Assembly (NCBI GenBank): GCA_902494345.1
Contig: CABUSV010000010.1
Coordinates: 24,830-88,829, forward strand
Direction of reading: 5' to 3'
Source of the DNA: an uncultured Collinsella sp.
GTDB taxonomy: Bacteria > Actinomycetota > Coriobacteriia > Coriobacteriales > Coriobacteriaceae
DNA length: 64,000 nucleotides
Positions 27,037-34,870 of this stretch are shown one piece after another (position 1 is the first letter of the stretch; every line of letters begins with the position of its first letter). The translations under genes were made by a program, and so were the position numbers. Under the pieces are notes generated by a model. It had not been told where the DNA came from. It saw only the letters and a program-made list of their open reading frames with translations, and made no database searches.

Positions 27037-28281
27037 TTATTCGACAGCACAGAAGGCGCGTGACGTTTCGTCCTCGAGCAATTCAAAGAAACGAATCATT
27101 AGTGGGCAGTATGGATCGGGCGCAGCAAGAGTGGGCGATGAGCATAAAGATCGCGCCCTGCATCCACCGCCACATATTTCGCAGTATTTACAAGTGGAGC
27201 ATGTCTCAAATCGAGATGCATCAAGCTGCTGAAATAGTCTCGCGACATCCGAATCGAGAGCATTGGCCAGACTATCGATAAACACATTGCCCATTGCGTA
27301 CTTTTCCTCATGAAGCATATGGCACGGGTAGACCGTTCCGTCGGAATCAATACTGAGCGTGTTTTTCGCAGCGCCACAATAACGTTTTGCAGAAATGTTG
27401 AGGCGCGTTTGTCCATGAGGGCCGGCCATCGAATCGCTTCCAAGGTGGAACAATGCGCCCCCCAGCGAGTAAAGTTGGCTCGGAGAGGGAATGAGGCCAG
27501 CCGTATGAGGATCGGAAGAGGTGAACGATATCAGGCTGAAATTGATCGTAACTCCAAGTCTTTTTGAAAGGGTCACGTACTGAAGAACATCTTCGATGTT
27601 CAGGGCGTGAATTGTGGCGATGATATGTCCTTGAATCCCGGCGCTCTTTATTTGTTTAATCGAGTCAACGAGCTTAGAAAAGTTTTGTGTACCACGAATG
27701 TGAGCTTGCGATTCTGCGGAGTATCCATCAAATGAAATAGAAATGCAGGGAGAATGACCTGAGAGGCGATGAAGGGAGCTTTGATCGATGTGCAGCCCGT
27801 TCGAGAGAATGGCCAGAGACGGGATTCCGCAAACCTCCTTTGCATATGCGACGATATCTGGCAAGTCATCACGAAGGAACGGCTCCCCTCCAGAGATGAC
27901 AAGTTGACTTATTCCGCGACTACTTATTTCATCCAACGCTTTCTTGATGCATTCCAGGGAGGGGTCTTCGCAGGAATTTCTCCCCTCCTTGTACGAATAA
28001 CATCCCTGACATGTTAAATCGCAGCGGCTCGTGACATGAAAATACACCGTTTTCAATGCGGATGGATGCCGTGGACCCTCAAAAAAACAACTATTACTTA
28101 GCTGGTCGAACAGACTTTGATCTACGAGTGAAATTTCGGACCGGTCTAGGTCTTCCACGAGCAACTTTCGACATATTTCTGCACCGGCGGCAGTCAGTCC
28201 GATAATAATACCGTTGTCATAATTCGCAACTATCGGAATACCAGCAAAATCGAACATGGTCACGTTTTTATGGAACTTCAT
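27037..28281 (-). CDS. radical SAM/SPASM RiPP-type maturase
   Basis: From the ATG at 28281 (after GAGAGGATTGAGG) the product is 414 aa. Residues 1-65 look like a PqqD/RRE domain (MFDFAGIPIVANYDNGIIIG). The radical SAM cluster motif CDLTCQGCYSY follows near residue 90. The SPASM region has CGAAKNTLSIDSDGTVYPCH and CSTCKYCEICGGGCRARSLC, ample for auxiliary Fe-S clusters. It converges on the ABC exporter gene. The frame stays open upstream to a GTG at 28539, so a longer N-terminus is possible. Such enzymes make thioether, epimer or C-C modifications in RiPPs; its substrate here is unknown. Confidence 0.82.
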   Translation of the reverse strand: MKFHKNVTMFDFAGIPIVANYDNGIIIGLTAAGAEICRKLLVEDLDRSEISLVDQSLFDQLSNSCFFEGPRHPSALKTVYFHVTSRCDLTCQGCYSYKEGRNSCEDPSLECIKKALDEISSRGISQLVISGGEPFLRDDLPDIVAYAKEVCGIPSLAILSNGLHIDQSSLHRLSGHSPCISISFDGYSAESQAHIRGTQNFSKLVDSIKQIKSAGIQGHIIATIHALNIEDVLQYVTLSKRLGVTINFSLISFTSSDPHTAGLIPSPSQLYSLGGALFHLGSDSMAGPHGQTRLNISAKRYCGAAKNTLSIDSDGTVYPCHMLHEEKYAMGNVFIDSLANALDSDVARLFQQLDASRFETCSTCKYCEICGGGCRARSLCSSPTLAAPDPYCPLMIRFFELLEDETSRAFCAVE

Positions 28282-28914
28282 CCTCAATCCTCTCAGGTTA
28301 AGTCCCCAATGGTCGTCCCGCAGATGGAAGCCAATACAGCTGAGTTTGATTGTTCCGGTTGGGCCATAAGGGTCCATGAGGCTGCATTGACACACATATT
28401 CTATTGCGCAAATAAGATATGCCAATTGTGAATCGAATGAGTGGCCACAGTTGTTGTCAGCCAAATCCCAGTCAGCGAATAACGTAAAGCGGCGATACGG
28501 GTGCAGGCTCCTATGATTCAGGAGGGCGAGTTTCTGCACCGCAGCTCATAAATTCTTTTGATAGTGCTTGAGAAGAGGGGTGCTTCGTTTTCGATTTTCG
28601 CAGGTAAGAAGACCTATTTGGAATCTCGATTATCGAGATGGCTGGATTCGGTGTCATTATCAGGCTGGTGAAGATGCGGAAAAGCACCAAGAACGTTGTT
28701 TGACAGGGTTTTTCGGGCCTCCTGCACGTCTTGGAAGTTGCAAAATGATACAGCAACTCAAACATATCGAAGAGCGATAGCTGTTGGAGCGAGAGCCAGA
28801 ACAGCGAGGTTAAGCGAGTCGCAGCGGTCTCAACGCCTTCCCCTAAAGGGCCTCTTTTGTCCGTAGTGGCAAGAGAGGCTTTTTCGTTTCCCTCTTGCGG
28901 CGGAGGGGGACACC
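28282..28914. other. upstream region of the radical SAM gene and AT-rich spacer
   Basis: 28282-28539 may be an N-terminal extension of the radical SAM gene or may hold a small upstream frame: a 34-codon ORF on the minus strand (from MCVNAASW) stops 11 bases before its start, without an SD. No other gene is visible to 28914. A hairpin (GCCTCT with AGAGGC, about 28850-28881) followed by TTTTT ends this stretch on the plus strand. Confidence 0.4.
28850..28886 (+). terminator. candidate rho-independent terminator
   Basis: GCCTCT at about 28850 pairs with AGAGGC at about 28876, followed at once by TTTTT. No gene is visible directly upstream on this strand, so the transcript it ends may belong to a lost gene. 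Confidence 0.4.
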
Positions 28915-29362
28915 ATGCGCCTATACAGGACGAATTGCGCGCTCTCGTCGGATGATGGACTATGTGTCGAGATGAGGATCTCGGGTGGAGGTCACGTCGC
29001 GGTCGCGGTCGGGCGCGATGTGGCGGAAGCCCTAGACGACCTCCAGCGCGAATGGTGGCGTATCGAGCGTCGGGAGGCACGCCACACTCTCAGTTTGGAC
29101 GCTATGCTCCCCCAGGTGTTGGCGGACCCTTCGTCGAACCCTGAGGAGATGCTGGCGAGGCGATACGAATCGAAGGCGCTGGCTTGCGCGGTCGCAACAC
29201 TCTCCCCAGTTCAGATGAGGCGGCTTCTCATGCACGATGTGGCCCTGCTCCCGATAAGGGAAATTGCGGAGGGGGTGCTTCGAAAGGGCGATAAAGTACG
29301 GCCTCTCACGAAGCGAGTGGGAAGGTGGATGCCGACGCACGTTCTCCTTCCTGCGGTCGTAG
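28915..29362 (+). pseudogene. frameshifted sigma-70-like regulatory protein
   Basis: An ATG with GGAGGGGG upstream starts a frame with MRLYRTN, DVAEALDDLQREWWRIERRE, HTLSLDAMLPQVLADPSSN and ACAVATLSPVQMRRLLMHDV, LPIREIAEG, the pattern of sigma-like proteins found on actinobacterial and Firmicute mobile elements. At the G run near 29273-29277 the proper continuation (GCFERAIKYGLSRSEW, the second half of a region-4 HTH) lies in the +1 frame and stops at 29362. The original frame runs on with unrelated residues to 29526. So a single-base indel has probably inactivated it. Confidence 0.6.
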
Positions 29363-29683
29363 GGTTGAGACGGGCGTCGACGGTGATGCTCGAGCAGGTA
29401 AGAACGATCGACAAGGCACGTCTCGGGGTGCGTCTCGACGTTGCGGGCGAGCGTGAGATGACGGGGGCGGAACGGCGTAACAAACCACGGCCGTTGGACG
29501 GACGTTTCCAATTTGTATGCGATTGACCGTTCCCTAAAGAACGATGACCAAAAAGACATCTCCTTGGATGATCGAGATTGGTCTAAGGCCCGTGACAGCT
29601 CTATTGTAAGACGCTGCGTGCGGGCCGGGGCATGCCGTATGTCACGGATTCCCGGGTGGACTGGGCCTCGCACGGTGTCAGCG
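29363..29683. other. spacer without recognisable gene
   Basis: Only frayed reading frames remain. A short plus-strand piece (about 29513-29640) with SLKNDDQKDISLDDRDW has a protein-like look but no start signal or family. Confidence 0.35.
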
Positions 29684-30559
29684 CTACTTCCAAACCGCGA
29701 GCGCCGCAGTTCCCAAGACGATGAGGGCGAGACCGATGGCGCTGCGTCGCGAGACTTTTTCGTTGAATGCCAGGCGCGCAAATAGTACCGATACGACAAT
29801 CGATAGTTTGTCGATCTGCACCACGACGCTCACCTGGCCTGCGGCGATGGCATAGTAATAGAGCAGCCACGATGCTCCGGTCGCGATGCCCGATGCCGCG
29901 AGAAATACGAGTTCGTAGCGGTCTACGTGCACGGCTTGGCCCATCTTGCCTTTAGCTGCCACGATTGCCCATGCCATAACCAGTACCACGCAGGTGCGGA
30001 TTGCCGTGGCCAGGTTGGACTCGACGCCTTCGATGCCGATCTTGGCGAGGATGGACGTGAGCGCCGCGAACACGGCGGCGCCGAGGGCGTAAGCGAGCCA
30101 GGTCCGGTCTTGCTGCTGCTCGGGTCCGGCAGACTGCTTCTTCTCGATCATTAAAAACGTGCCGAGGGTGATGACGGCGGTTCCCACGAGCTTAACCGCA
30201 AGGTTGCTCGTCTCGCCAAAAAGCACGATGGCGATCAGCGCCGCGAGCACGGTGCTCATCTTGTCGACCGGTACGACCTTATTGACGTCTCCGATGCTCA
30301 ACGCCTTAAAGTAACAGATCCACGAAGCGCCGGTAGCGAGTCCCGAGAGGACGAGAAAGAGCCAGGATCTGGGTTCGATGCTGCCAATGGTTCCAATGGA
30401 TTCAGAAATACCCGCCATTGCCCAGGCGAAAACGAGCACCACGCAGGTGCGAATGGCCGTCGCGACATCGGAGTCGGTCTGCTTGATGCCGCATTTGGCC
30501 AAGATGGATGTGTTGCCGGCAAAGAATGCTGACGCAAATGCTGCGACGATCCACGACAC
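29684..30559 (-). CDS. DMT-superfamily (EamA) transporter
   Basis: This 291-aa protein has ten hydrophobic segments in two homologous halves. Each half shows the same pattern: ILAKCGIKQTDSDVATAIRT near residue 20 and ILAKIGIEGVESNLATAIRT near residue 165, then LSGLATGASWICYFKAL and AASGIATGASWLLYYYAI, then a V.. DK(M/L)S segment. Each half is an EamA domain. Such transporters export metabolites or amino acids; the substrate cannot be predicted. A short inter-half linker (EKKQSAGPEQQQDRTW) is polar. It stands alone. Confidence 0.87.
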   Translation of the reverse strand: MSWIVAAFASAFFAGNTSILAKCGIKQTDSDVATAIRTCVVLVFAWAMAGISESIGTIGSIEPRSWLFLVLSGLATGASWICYFKALSIGDVNKVVPVDKMSTVLAALIAIVLFGETSNLAVKLVGTAVITLGTFLMIEKKQSAGPEQQQDRTWLAYALGAAVFAALTSILAKIGIEGVESNLATAIRTCVVLVMAWAIVAAKGKMGQAVHVDRYELVFLAASGIATGASWLLYYYAIAAGQVSVVVQIDKLSIVVSVLFARLAFNEKVSRRSAIGLALIVLGTAALAVWK

Positions 30560-31008
30560 GGGTGCGGTGCCTCCTTGGATAATGGGTTTATCCTGCGAGT
30601 TTTATGGACATGAGGATACCGCCCCGCCATGAAGGTTTGATATGGCCGCGGCGAGACGGGGGTCATGTTGCGGGGAGCCATTTGGTTAAGGCTCGAATTG
30701 AAGGTGAGTGTTTTTCCGAGAAGTGAACGAGTCAATATGGACCCCTGGAGCATGCACACTTTTTTCGAATAAAACCGCTGGATTTCTAGGCAAAAAGTGC
30801 AGGAACTAAGCCCACAAAAATGTCGATGATACAGGGTACTGATTTTACTCGTTCACTTCTCGGAAAACATTCACCCTCGATATGCTGTCGGCTTCTCTTT
30901 GGTTGCCAAGATCTAAACGGTACGCCGTGAAGGGTGGTAGCGACGTTGTTGCTGCTTCTCTTATCTAGTAAATGAGGTGGGGCGCCGCCCAAGTCCTTTA
31001 GCTGTCGA
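30560..31008. other. intergenic region holding an inverted-repeat element
   Basis: Besides the element at 30700-30879, 30880-31008 shows no gene and lies 3' of the convergent-strand ABC operon. It contains no reading frame with a start signal. Confidence 0.4.
30700..30879. repeat. about 180-bp MITE-like element with long terminal inverted repeats
   Basis: The left arm (about 30702-30735, with TTTTCCGAGAAGTGAACGAG) is matched in inverted orientation by the right arm (about 30843-30876, with CTCGTTCACTTCTCGGAAAA). A second, inner pair (GCACACTTTTT near 30755 and AAAAAGTGCA near 30793) is also inverted. There is no coding capacity inside. This looks like a non-autonomous element or a large structured intergenic repeat. 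Confidence 0.6.
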
Positions 31009-31710
31009 TCACAGGTCGCGTGCCCGGTAGACCTTGGTGCTGATGGCACAGCTGACAACGCCAAGGACGACCGTTGCCAGCGCGACGGCACCACACAGGC
31101 AACCGAGGACGGCAGGATCGGGATTCGTCCCTGCAATCGACATGAGCTGGTTGTTGATGGGGTTAAATGAGTTTAGCGTGACCATGATAAGGCACATGTA
31201 TAGGGCGTACAGACCAACGGATAGGCGTTGCGCCTTCATGTGTTCAAATCGAAAGAACAGAGGCAGTACCAAAAACACCGCCATGAGGGAGAAAAGCATC
31301 GATATTGCCGAGGCGATTGCGGTCTCAAAGACGGTCTCTCCCGTGGAGGGGATACCCACGCTGTTTAAGATCGGGATGGCGACGATACTCAACAGCGCGC
31401 CCGCGCACGCCATGATGACCGAGAAAATAGTGATGCACAGGTAGCGTGCGCTGACGATGTCTTTGCGTGAGATGGGCAGCGTTGTCCGATAGCGCTCCCA
31501 TCCGTTTTGGTTGTCGAGCCCGGCCAGCGACGTCATGGCCATGATAGGCGACATGGCACTGATCGCGAAGGCGCCGGCGGCGCTCATGTCGGAATCACCA
31601 TTCGATGCGTTGACGGCGGTCAGCACGACGAAGATGAACAGGCCGACACCTGCGATGCTCGGGACGAGCGTGCGAACGATGGCAAGCTCGGACATAATGG
31701 CGCGTTTCAT
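31009..31710 (-). CDS. ABC-2 type permease
   Basis: This 233-aa protein has six hydrophobic segments. The cytoplasmic stretch GLDNQNGWERYRTTLPISRKD between TM2 and TM3 is the hallmark of ABC-2 permeases of the BcrB/YtrF-like group, in which the protein couples to its ATPase. Its start overlaps the stop of the ATPase gene. With the GntR repressor it forms a YtrABC-type module, often tied to cell-envelope stress and peptide antibiotics. The specific substrate is unknown. Confidence 0.82.
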   Translation of the reverse strand: MKRAIMSELAIVRTLVPSIAGVGLFIFVVLTAVNASNGDSDMSAAGAFAISAMSPIMAMTSLAGLDNQNGWERYRTTLPISRKDIVSARYLCITIFSVIMACAGALLSIVAIPILNSVGIPSTGETVFETAIASAISMLFSLMAVFLVLPLFFRFEHMKAQRLSVGLYALYMCLIMVTLNSFNPINNQLMSIAGTNPDPAVLGCLCGAVALATVVLGVVSCAISTKVYRARDL

Positions 31711-32588
31711 TTCAAAGCCCCTTTCAGCATGAAGCGAAGATAGTCATCAATGGTTGCCCGATCGCAGGGAATCTCGGGGAAGGCCTCGAGCACTTCGCGG
31801 TGGTTGGGCACGAGCACGTCCACGCTGTAGGCGTGGCGGGCGGCGCGGGTGCCTTCGACGCAAGCCATGAGCTCGGCGGCCTGTGCCTGGGTGCAGTGGG
31901 CGATGCCGGCGCGGTCGGTAATGTCCTTGCGTGGCAGGTCAAACACAATCGAGCCGTTATCGATGCAGATGACGCGGTCGGCAGCACGATCGAGATCAGA
32001 CGTAATGTGGCTCGAGAGCAGCACGCTGCGCTGGCCGTCGGCGACAAAGGCGAGCAGCTCATCGAGCAGTTCCTCGCGTGCCATGGGATCGAGGCCCGCG
32101 GTGGCTTCGTCCAAAACGAGCAGCTTGGCATGGTGGCTGAGCGCGCAGGCGAGCTGCAGCTTCATACCCATGCCGCGGGAGAGGTCCTTGACCTTTGTCT
32201 TGGGATCGAGGCCAAATCGGTTGATGAATCCGGCGAACGTTTCGCGGTCCCACGTGGGGTACGCCGGGCCTACGAGCGCCTCGATCTGGCCGACCTTGAG
32301 CGTGGAGGGGAAGGGGCATGTGTCCAGCACGAGGCCGATGCGAGAGCGCAGGTGGCGTTGCGACTCATCGGGCGCGTCGGTGCCACAGCGCTGCCCAAAC
32401 AGGTGTACCTCGCCGGCCTCGAGCTTTATAAGCCCAAGCGTGGCGCGAATGGTCGTCGTCTTGCCGGCGCCGTTTGCGCCCACAAAGCCAACAATTTGGC
32501 CGGGCTCCACGGCCAACGTGACGCCACGTAGCGAAAAGCGGTCGCTCACGCGGCGTGAGATGCTTTTGAGTTCTAGCAAGTTTTGCAT
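31707..32588 (-). CDS. ABC transporter ATP-binding protein
   Basis: The 293-aa ATPase has Walker A GANGAGKTTTIRATLG, signature LSRGMGMKLQLACALS (variant of LSGGQ, usual in YtrB-like proteins), Walker B LLVLDEATAGLD and the switch His in LSSHITSDLDRAADRV. The C-terminal 70 residues form an extra domain without a known role. It is the second gene of the GntR operon, 23 bases after the regulator, and overlaps the permease gene by four bases. Confidence 0.9.
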   Translation of the reverse strand: MQNLLELKSISRRVSDRFSLRGVTLAVEPGQIVGFVGANGAGKTTTIRATLGLIKLEAGEVHLFGQRCGTDAPDESQRHLRSRIGLVLDTCPFPSTLKVGQIEALVGPAYPTWDRETFAGFINRFGLDPKTKVKDLSRGMGMKLQLACALSHHAKLLVLDEATAGLDPMAREELLDELLAFVADGQRSVLLSSHITSDLDRAADRVICIDNGSIVFDLPRKDITDRAGIAHCTQAQAAELMACVEGTRAARHAYSVDVLVPNHREVLEAFPEIPCDRATIDDYLRFMLKGALK

Positions 32589-32611
32589 GGCATAGCCTTT
32601 CTTGCAGATGG

Positions 32612-32992
32612 TTACTGCATGGTTTCGGGGGCTACCAGGTCGAGCATTTCGTGCAGTTTATCGCGCGTGACGCCCACGGCTTCGGCTTGCGTTGCTGCCT
32701 GTGCGAGCAGCTCTTCGATATGGCAGAGCTGATTTTCGCGCAAGAGTTCTTGGTTGCCCTCGGCGACAAAACAGCCCTTGCCCTGCACAGTGCAGATAAA
32801 GCCGAGTTGCTCCAGGTCGGCGTAGGCGCGCTTGGTGGTGATGACACTCACGCCAAGATCGCTCGCGAGTGCACGGATGCTGGGGAGTTTGGCTCCCGCA
32901 GCAAGCGTGCCCGAAAGGATCTGAGCTTTGACCTGCGAGGTTATCTGCTCGTAGATGGGCTTATCGCTCGAATTGGATAGGATGATGTCCAC
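32612..32992 (-). CDS. GntR-family (YtrA-type) repressor
   Basis: This 126-aa protein has a winged helix: QVKAQILSGTLAAGAKLPSI with RALASDLGVSVITTKRAYADL and GKGCFVAEGN, then a short helical tail for dimerisation, the YtrA subtype. It opens with DKPIYEQI. It heads the operon with the ABC ATPase and permease and probably represses it until a cell-envelope signal appears. An SD (AGGAGCCG) precedes the ATG. A TGTATATA..TATATACAC-like inverted repeat around 33018-33053 could be its operator. Confidence 0.87.
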   Translation of the reverse strand: MDIILSNSSDKPIYEQITSQVKAQILSGTLAAGAKLPSIRALASDLGVSVITTKRAYADLEQLGFICTVQGKGCFVAEGNQELLRENQLCHIEELLAQAATQAEAVGVTRDKLHEMLDLVAPETMQ

Positions 32993-33017
32993 AGCGGCTC
33001 CTTAGCTGATGGGCTAC

Positions 33018-33053
33018 ACGTGTATATAACCGGTAAGCACAGTATATACACAC
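33018..33053. promoter_or_regulatory. candidate GntR operator/promoter
   Basis: GTGTATATA (33019) and TATATACAC (33042) form an inverted pair with 14 bases between. This lies 27 bases upstream of the GntR gene, where YtrA-type operators (dyads with GT..AC ends) are expected. The pairing is seen; the function is inferred. Confidence 0.5.
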
Positions 33054-33107
33054 TATGCACAGTTATGCAAGAGGAAATTACGGGGCAGTCCGTCCCTCTA
33101 CTCATTC

Positions 33108-33324
33108 ATCTCAATCTGTAACACTAAGACCCGTTTTGGATGACTAACTGTTACAGATTGAGATCTTATTTGTCTGTCCATTCATTTGTCTCGATCTGTA
33201 ACATCTGGAGTTGTTTTTGGCAGCTAACTGTTACAGATTGAGATTTTGTCGACAGGTCCATTCATTTGTCTTGATCTGTAACATCTAGACCCGTTTTTGC
33301 TGGCTAACTGTTACAGATCAAGAT
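33108..33324. repeat. array of three long hairpin repeats, period about 80 bp
   Basis: Units lie at 33108-33164, 33189-33244 and 33269-33324. Each has arms of 15-16 bp (TCTCAATCTGTAACA with its complement) around a 24-26 base loop containing GTTTT. In unit 3 both arms changed together (TTGATC with GATCAA), and unit 2 has a G-T pair at the same place, so pairing has been kept. A fourth left arm (33349-33359) is cut off. Gene-free region 32993-33380. Confidence 0.75.
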
Positions 33325-33358
33325 ATTGGCTGCCCGCCCTGTGCGTTCATCTCAATCT

Positions 33359-33381
33359 GCCACTATTAACAGCGCCCGTTT
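33359..33381. other. candidate attL (left prophage boundary)
   Basis: The fourth hairpin repeat breaks off after CTCAATCTG at 33359, and the integrase gene ends at 33381. The junction between host and prophage should therefore lie in this interval or just inside the integrase end. The matching attR is beyond the window, so the core sequence cannot be defined. Confidence 0.4.
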
Positions 33382-34541
33382 TACCTGCTGGTTTGTTGGG
33401 AAATATCCCAATTTATCCCAAGTGCGTCGCAAACGGAACGGGCCACCTGCTCACGAGAGGGACGAATATAATGTCGGCCCGACACGCCCGGCAGGGAGTG
33501 ACCCATGAGCATCTCCATGAGGTCCCAGGGCATGTGCAACTCCATCTCGCAGATCGTTCGCCACGAGTTGCGGAGGTTCGACCATGGGATGTGCTCGATA
33601 CCCTCGGCCTCGCACCACTTCTTCCATCTATGATTGCACATCCCTCGGTTCATGGGCAGTCCGTCCCCGCGATCTGCTAGCCACTCGGAGCCTGCCGCGC
33701 GGCGTTCGTCTGCAATTTCGAGCAGGCGCCCGGCGGCATCCGGCAGCACCACGACTGTGCGTATGGACTTTCGCGTCTTGAGTACGCCGTCCGCCGTGGG
33801 CTCGATGCCCGCTTGCTCCATCTGGCGCACGAGGTCGACCGTTGCGAGCGTTGTTGATCCTGTCGCGAATGGCATGACCTCATCGGTGCGGATGCCCAGC
33901 GACTCACCCGACCGGCATGAGCCAAAGCATGCCATGATGAACGGCGCCTCGAGCGAGGTCCCGTGCAGGCGCTCCAGGATGTCCTTGGATTCGGCAAGCG
34001 TGTACAGGCGCTTGGAGCGCTCGCGTGTCTTGCGCGTGGGCATGGTGTACTTCACGGTGGCGGCAAACGGGTCGATGGGCAGCACGACAAAGCCCGACAC
34101 AGTGCCGTAGATCTTGCGCAGGGTGAGTAGGGCAGTGTCCGCCGTCGCTGCGGGGAGAGTCAGGAGCCATTCCTGCAGGTGCACGGGGCGCAACTGGTCG
34201 ACCGGCATTGAGCCCCATGTGGGGCCGACGTAGTTCGCCCACGACCTTGTGACGAGGTTACGGGTGTTCGGCGCGAGCGTGCCGGCGGCCACCTGTGCCG
34301 CCATGGTCGGCTCGAGCCATGTACCGTATGCCTGGGCGATGGTCGGCACCGGCTTGTCATTGGCGCGCTCTACGTGGATGCGGTCGAGTTCGGTGCACGC
34401 CTCGCGGTAGGTGCCGTATACCGTCTTGGTTTTGCGTTTGCGTCCGCACGGCGTGTTCTCCTGCCATCGGAGGATGTATTTCTTGCCACGCTTGGCCTCG
34501 GTGATTGAACCCCAGGCGCGGCGCCTCTGTTTGCGTGTCAT
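33381..34541 (-). CDS. prophage tyrosine integrase
   Basis: This 386-aa protein has an arm-binding N-terminus (WGSITEAKRGKKYILRWQ), a core-binding SAM-like domain (residues about 70-170) and a catalytic domain. Catalytic residues: Arg in FGSCRSGES, an altered box II (WSNLRNSWRT, Asn where His is usual), GH in MLMGHSLPGVSGRHYIRP and the Tyr in RHY. Its position at the element edge, pointing outward, fits the integrase that made attL. The Asn in box II occurs in some actinobacterial integrases but may affect efficiency. A second recombinase lies at 40801. Confidence 0.88.
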   Translation of the reverse strand: MTRKQRRRAWGSITEAKRGKKYILRWQENTPCGRKRKTKTVYGTYREACTELDRIHVERANDKPVPTIAQAYGTWLEPTMAAQVAAGTLAPNTRNLVTRSWANYVGPTWGSMPVDQLRPVHLQEWLLTLPAATADTALLTLRKIYGTVSGFVVLPIDPFAATVKYTMPTRKTRERSKRLYTLAESKDILERLHGTSLEAPFIMACFGSCRSGESLGIRTDEVMPFATGSTTLATVDLVRQMEQAGIEPTADGVLKTRKSIRTVVVLPDAAGRLLEIADERRAAGSEWLADRGDGLPMNRGMCNHRWKKWCEAEGIEHIPWSNLRNSWRTICEMELHMPWDLMEMLMGHSLPGVSGRHYIRPSREQVARSVCDALGINWDISQQTSR

Positions 34542-34598
34542 ATAATGTCCCTAGGTTGCCCGGAGCTATCTCCGTGTTACTCCGGCATCCTTGTTGTC

Positions 34599-34643
34599 AC
34601 CCCACCGCGCCAAGGTTCCAGCCGTGCGCGGTGGGGTTTCTTT
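34599..34643 (+). terminator. rho-independent terminator
   Basis: A 12-bp GC-rich stem (34599-34610 with 34626-34637) is followed by TTTCTTT on the plus strand. No plus-strand gene lies just upstream, so it may block transcription entering from the host side. Confidence 0.65.
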
Positions 34644-34650
34644 ATGTCTG

Positions 34651-34677
34651 GAGCTGTCAAAGATTCTTTGACAGCTC
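34651..34677. promoter_or_regulatory. perfect 12-bp dyad GAGCTGTCAAAG / CTTTGACAGCTC
   Basis: The arms are separated by only ATT. It could be an operator or a hairpin. It stands seven bases before direct-repeat copy A. Confidence 0.5.
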
Positions 34678-34683
34678 GGGCGT

Positions 34684-34726
34684 CCGCTTGGATTTTCCGG
34701 AAAAACCTGAAAAACCTGCCGAGCCG
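34684..34726. repeat. direct repeat copy A flanking the DUF3644 gene
   Basis: The pattern CCGCTTGG-TTTT-CCGG-AAAAACCTGAAAAACCT is shared with 35987-36031 in the same orientation. The centre is palindromic (GGATTTTCCGGAAAAACC). Confidence 0.6.
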
Positions 34727-34870
34727 TTGATCCCAATCGCGTTGAATGCCGTTGCAGTCTCCAATCTCCATAACCGCTCGATTTACAACAACGCCAATTA
34801 GTACGATAATCACGGTAACGAGACGTACCCGCGAAGGAATACGGCTGGGTTCCCGAATGGGAGTAGGCGG

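Larger units (their letters stand above)
34542..34870. other. gene-free leader of the prophage with two hairpins and a repeat
   Basis: No coding sequence is supported. It holds a terminator (34599-34643), a perfect dyad (34651-34677) and copy A of a direct repeat (34684-34726) whose copy B lies at 35987. Confidence 0.5.

Noticed and set aside
28282..28392. 34-codon ORF upstream of the radical SAM gene as its RiPP precursor
   Set aside because: It ends at the right place but has no ribosome site and no leader motif, and the same stretch is open in the enzyme's own frame; kept only as a note.
33108..33359. Possible CRISPR array
   Set aside because: The units are self-complementary hairpins with similar, not unique, intervening sequence, and no cas genes are present.
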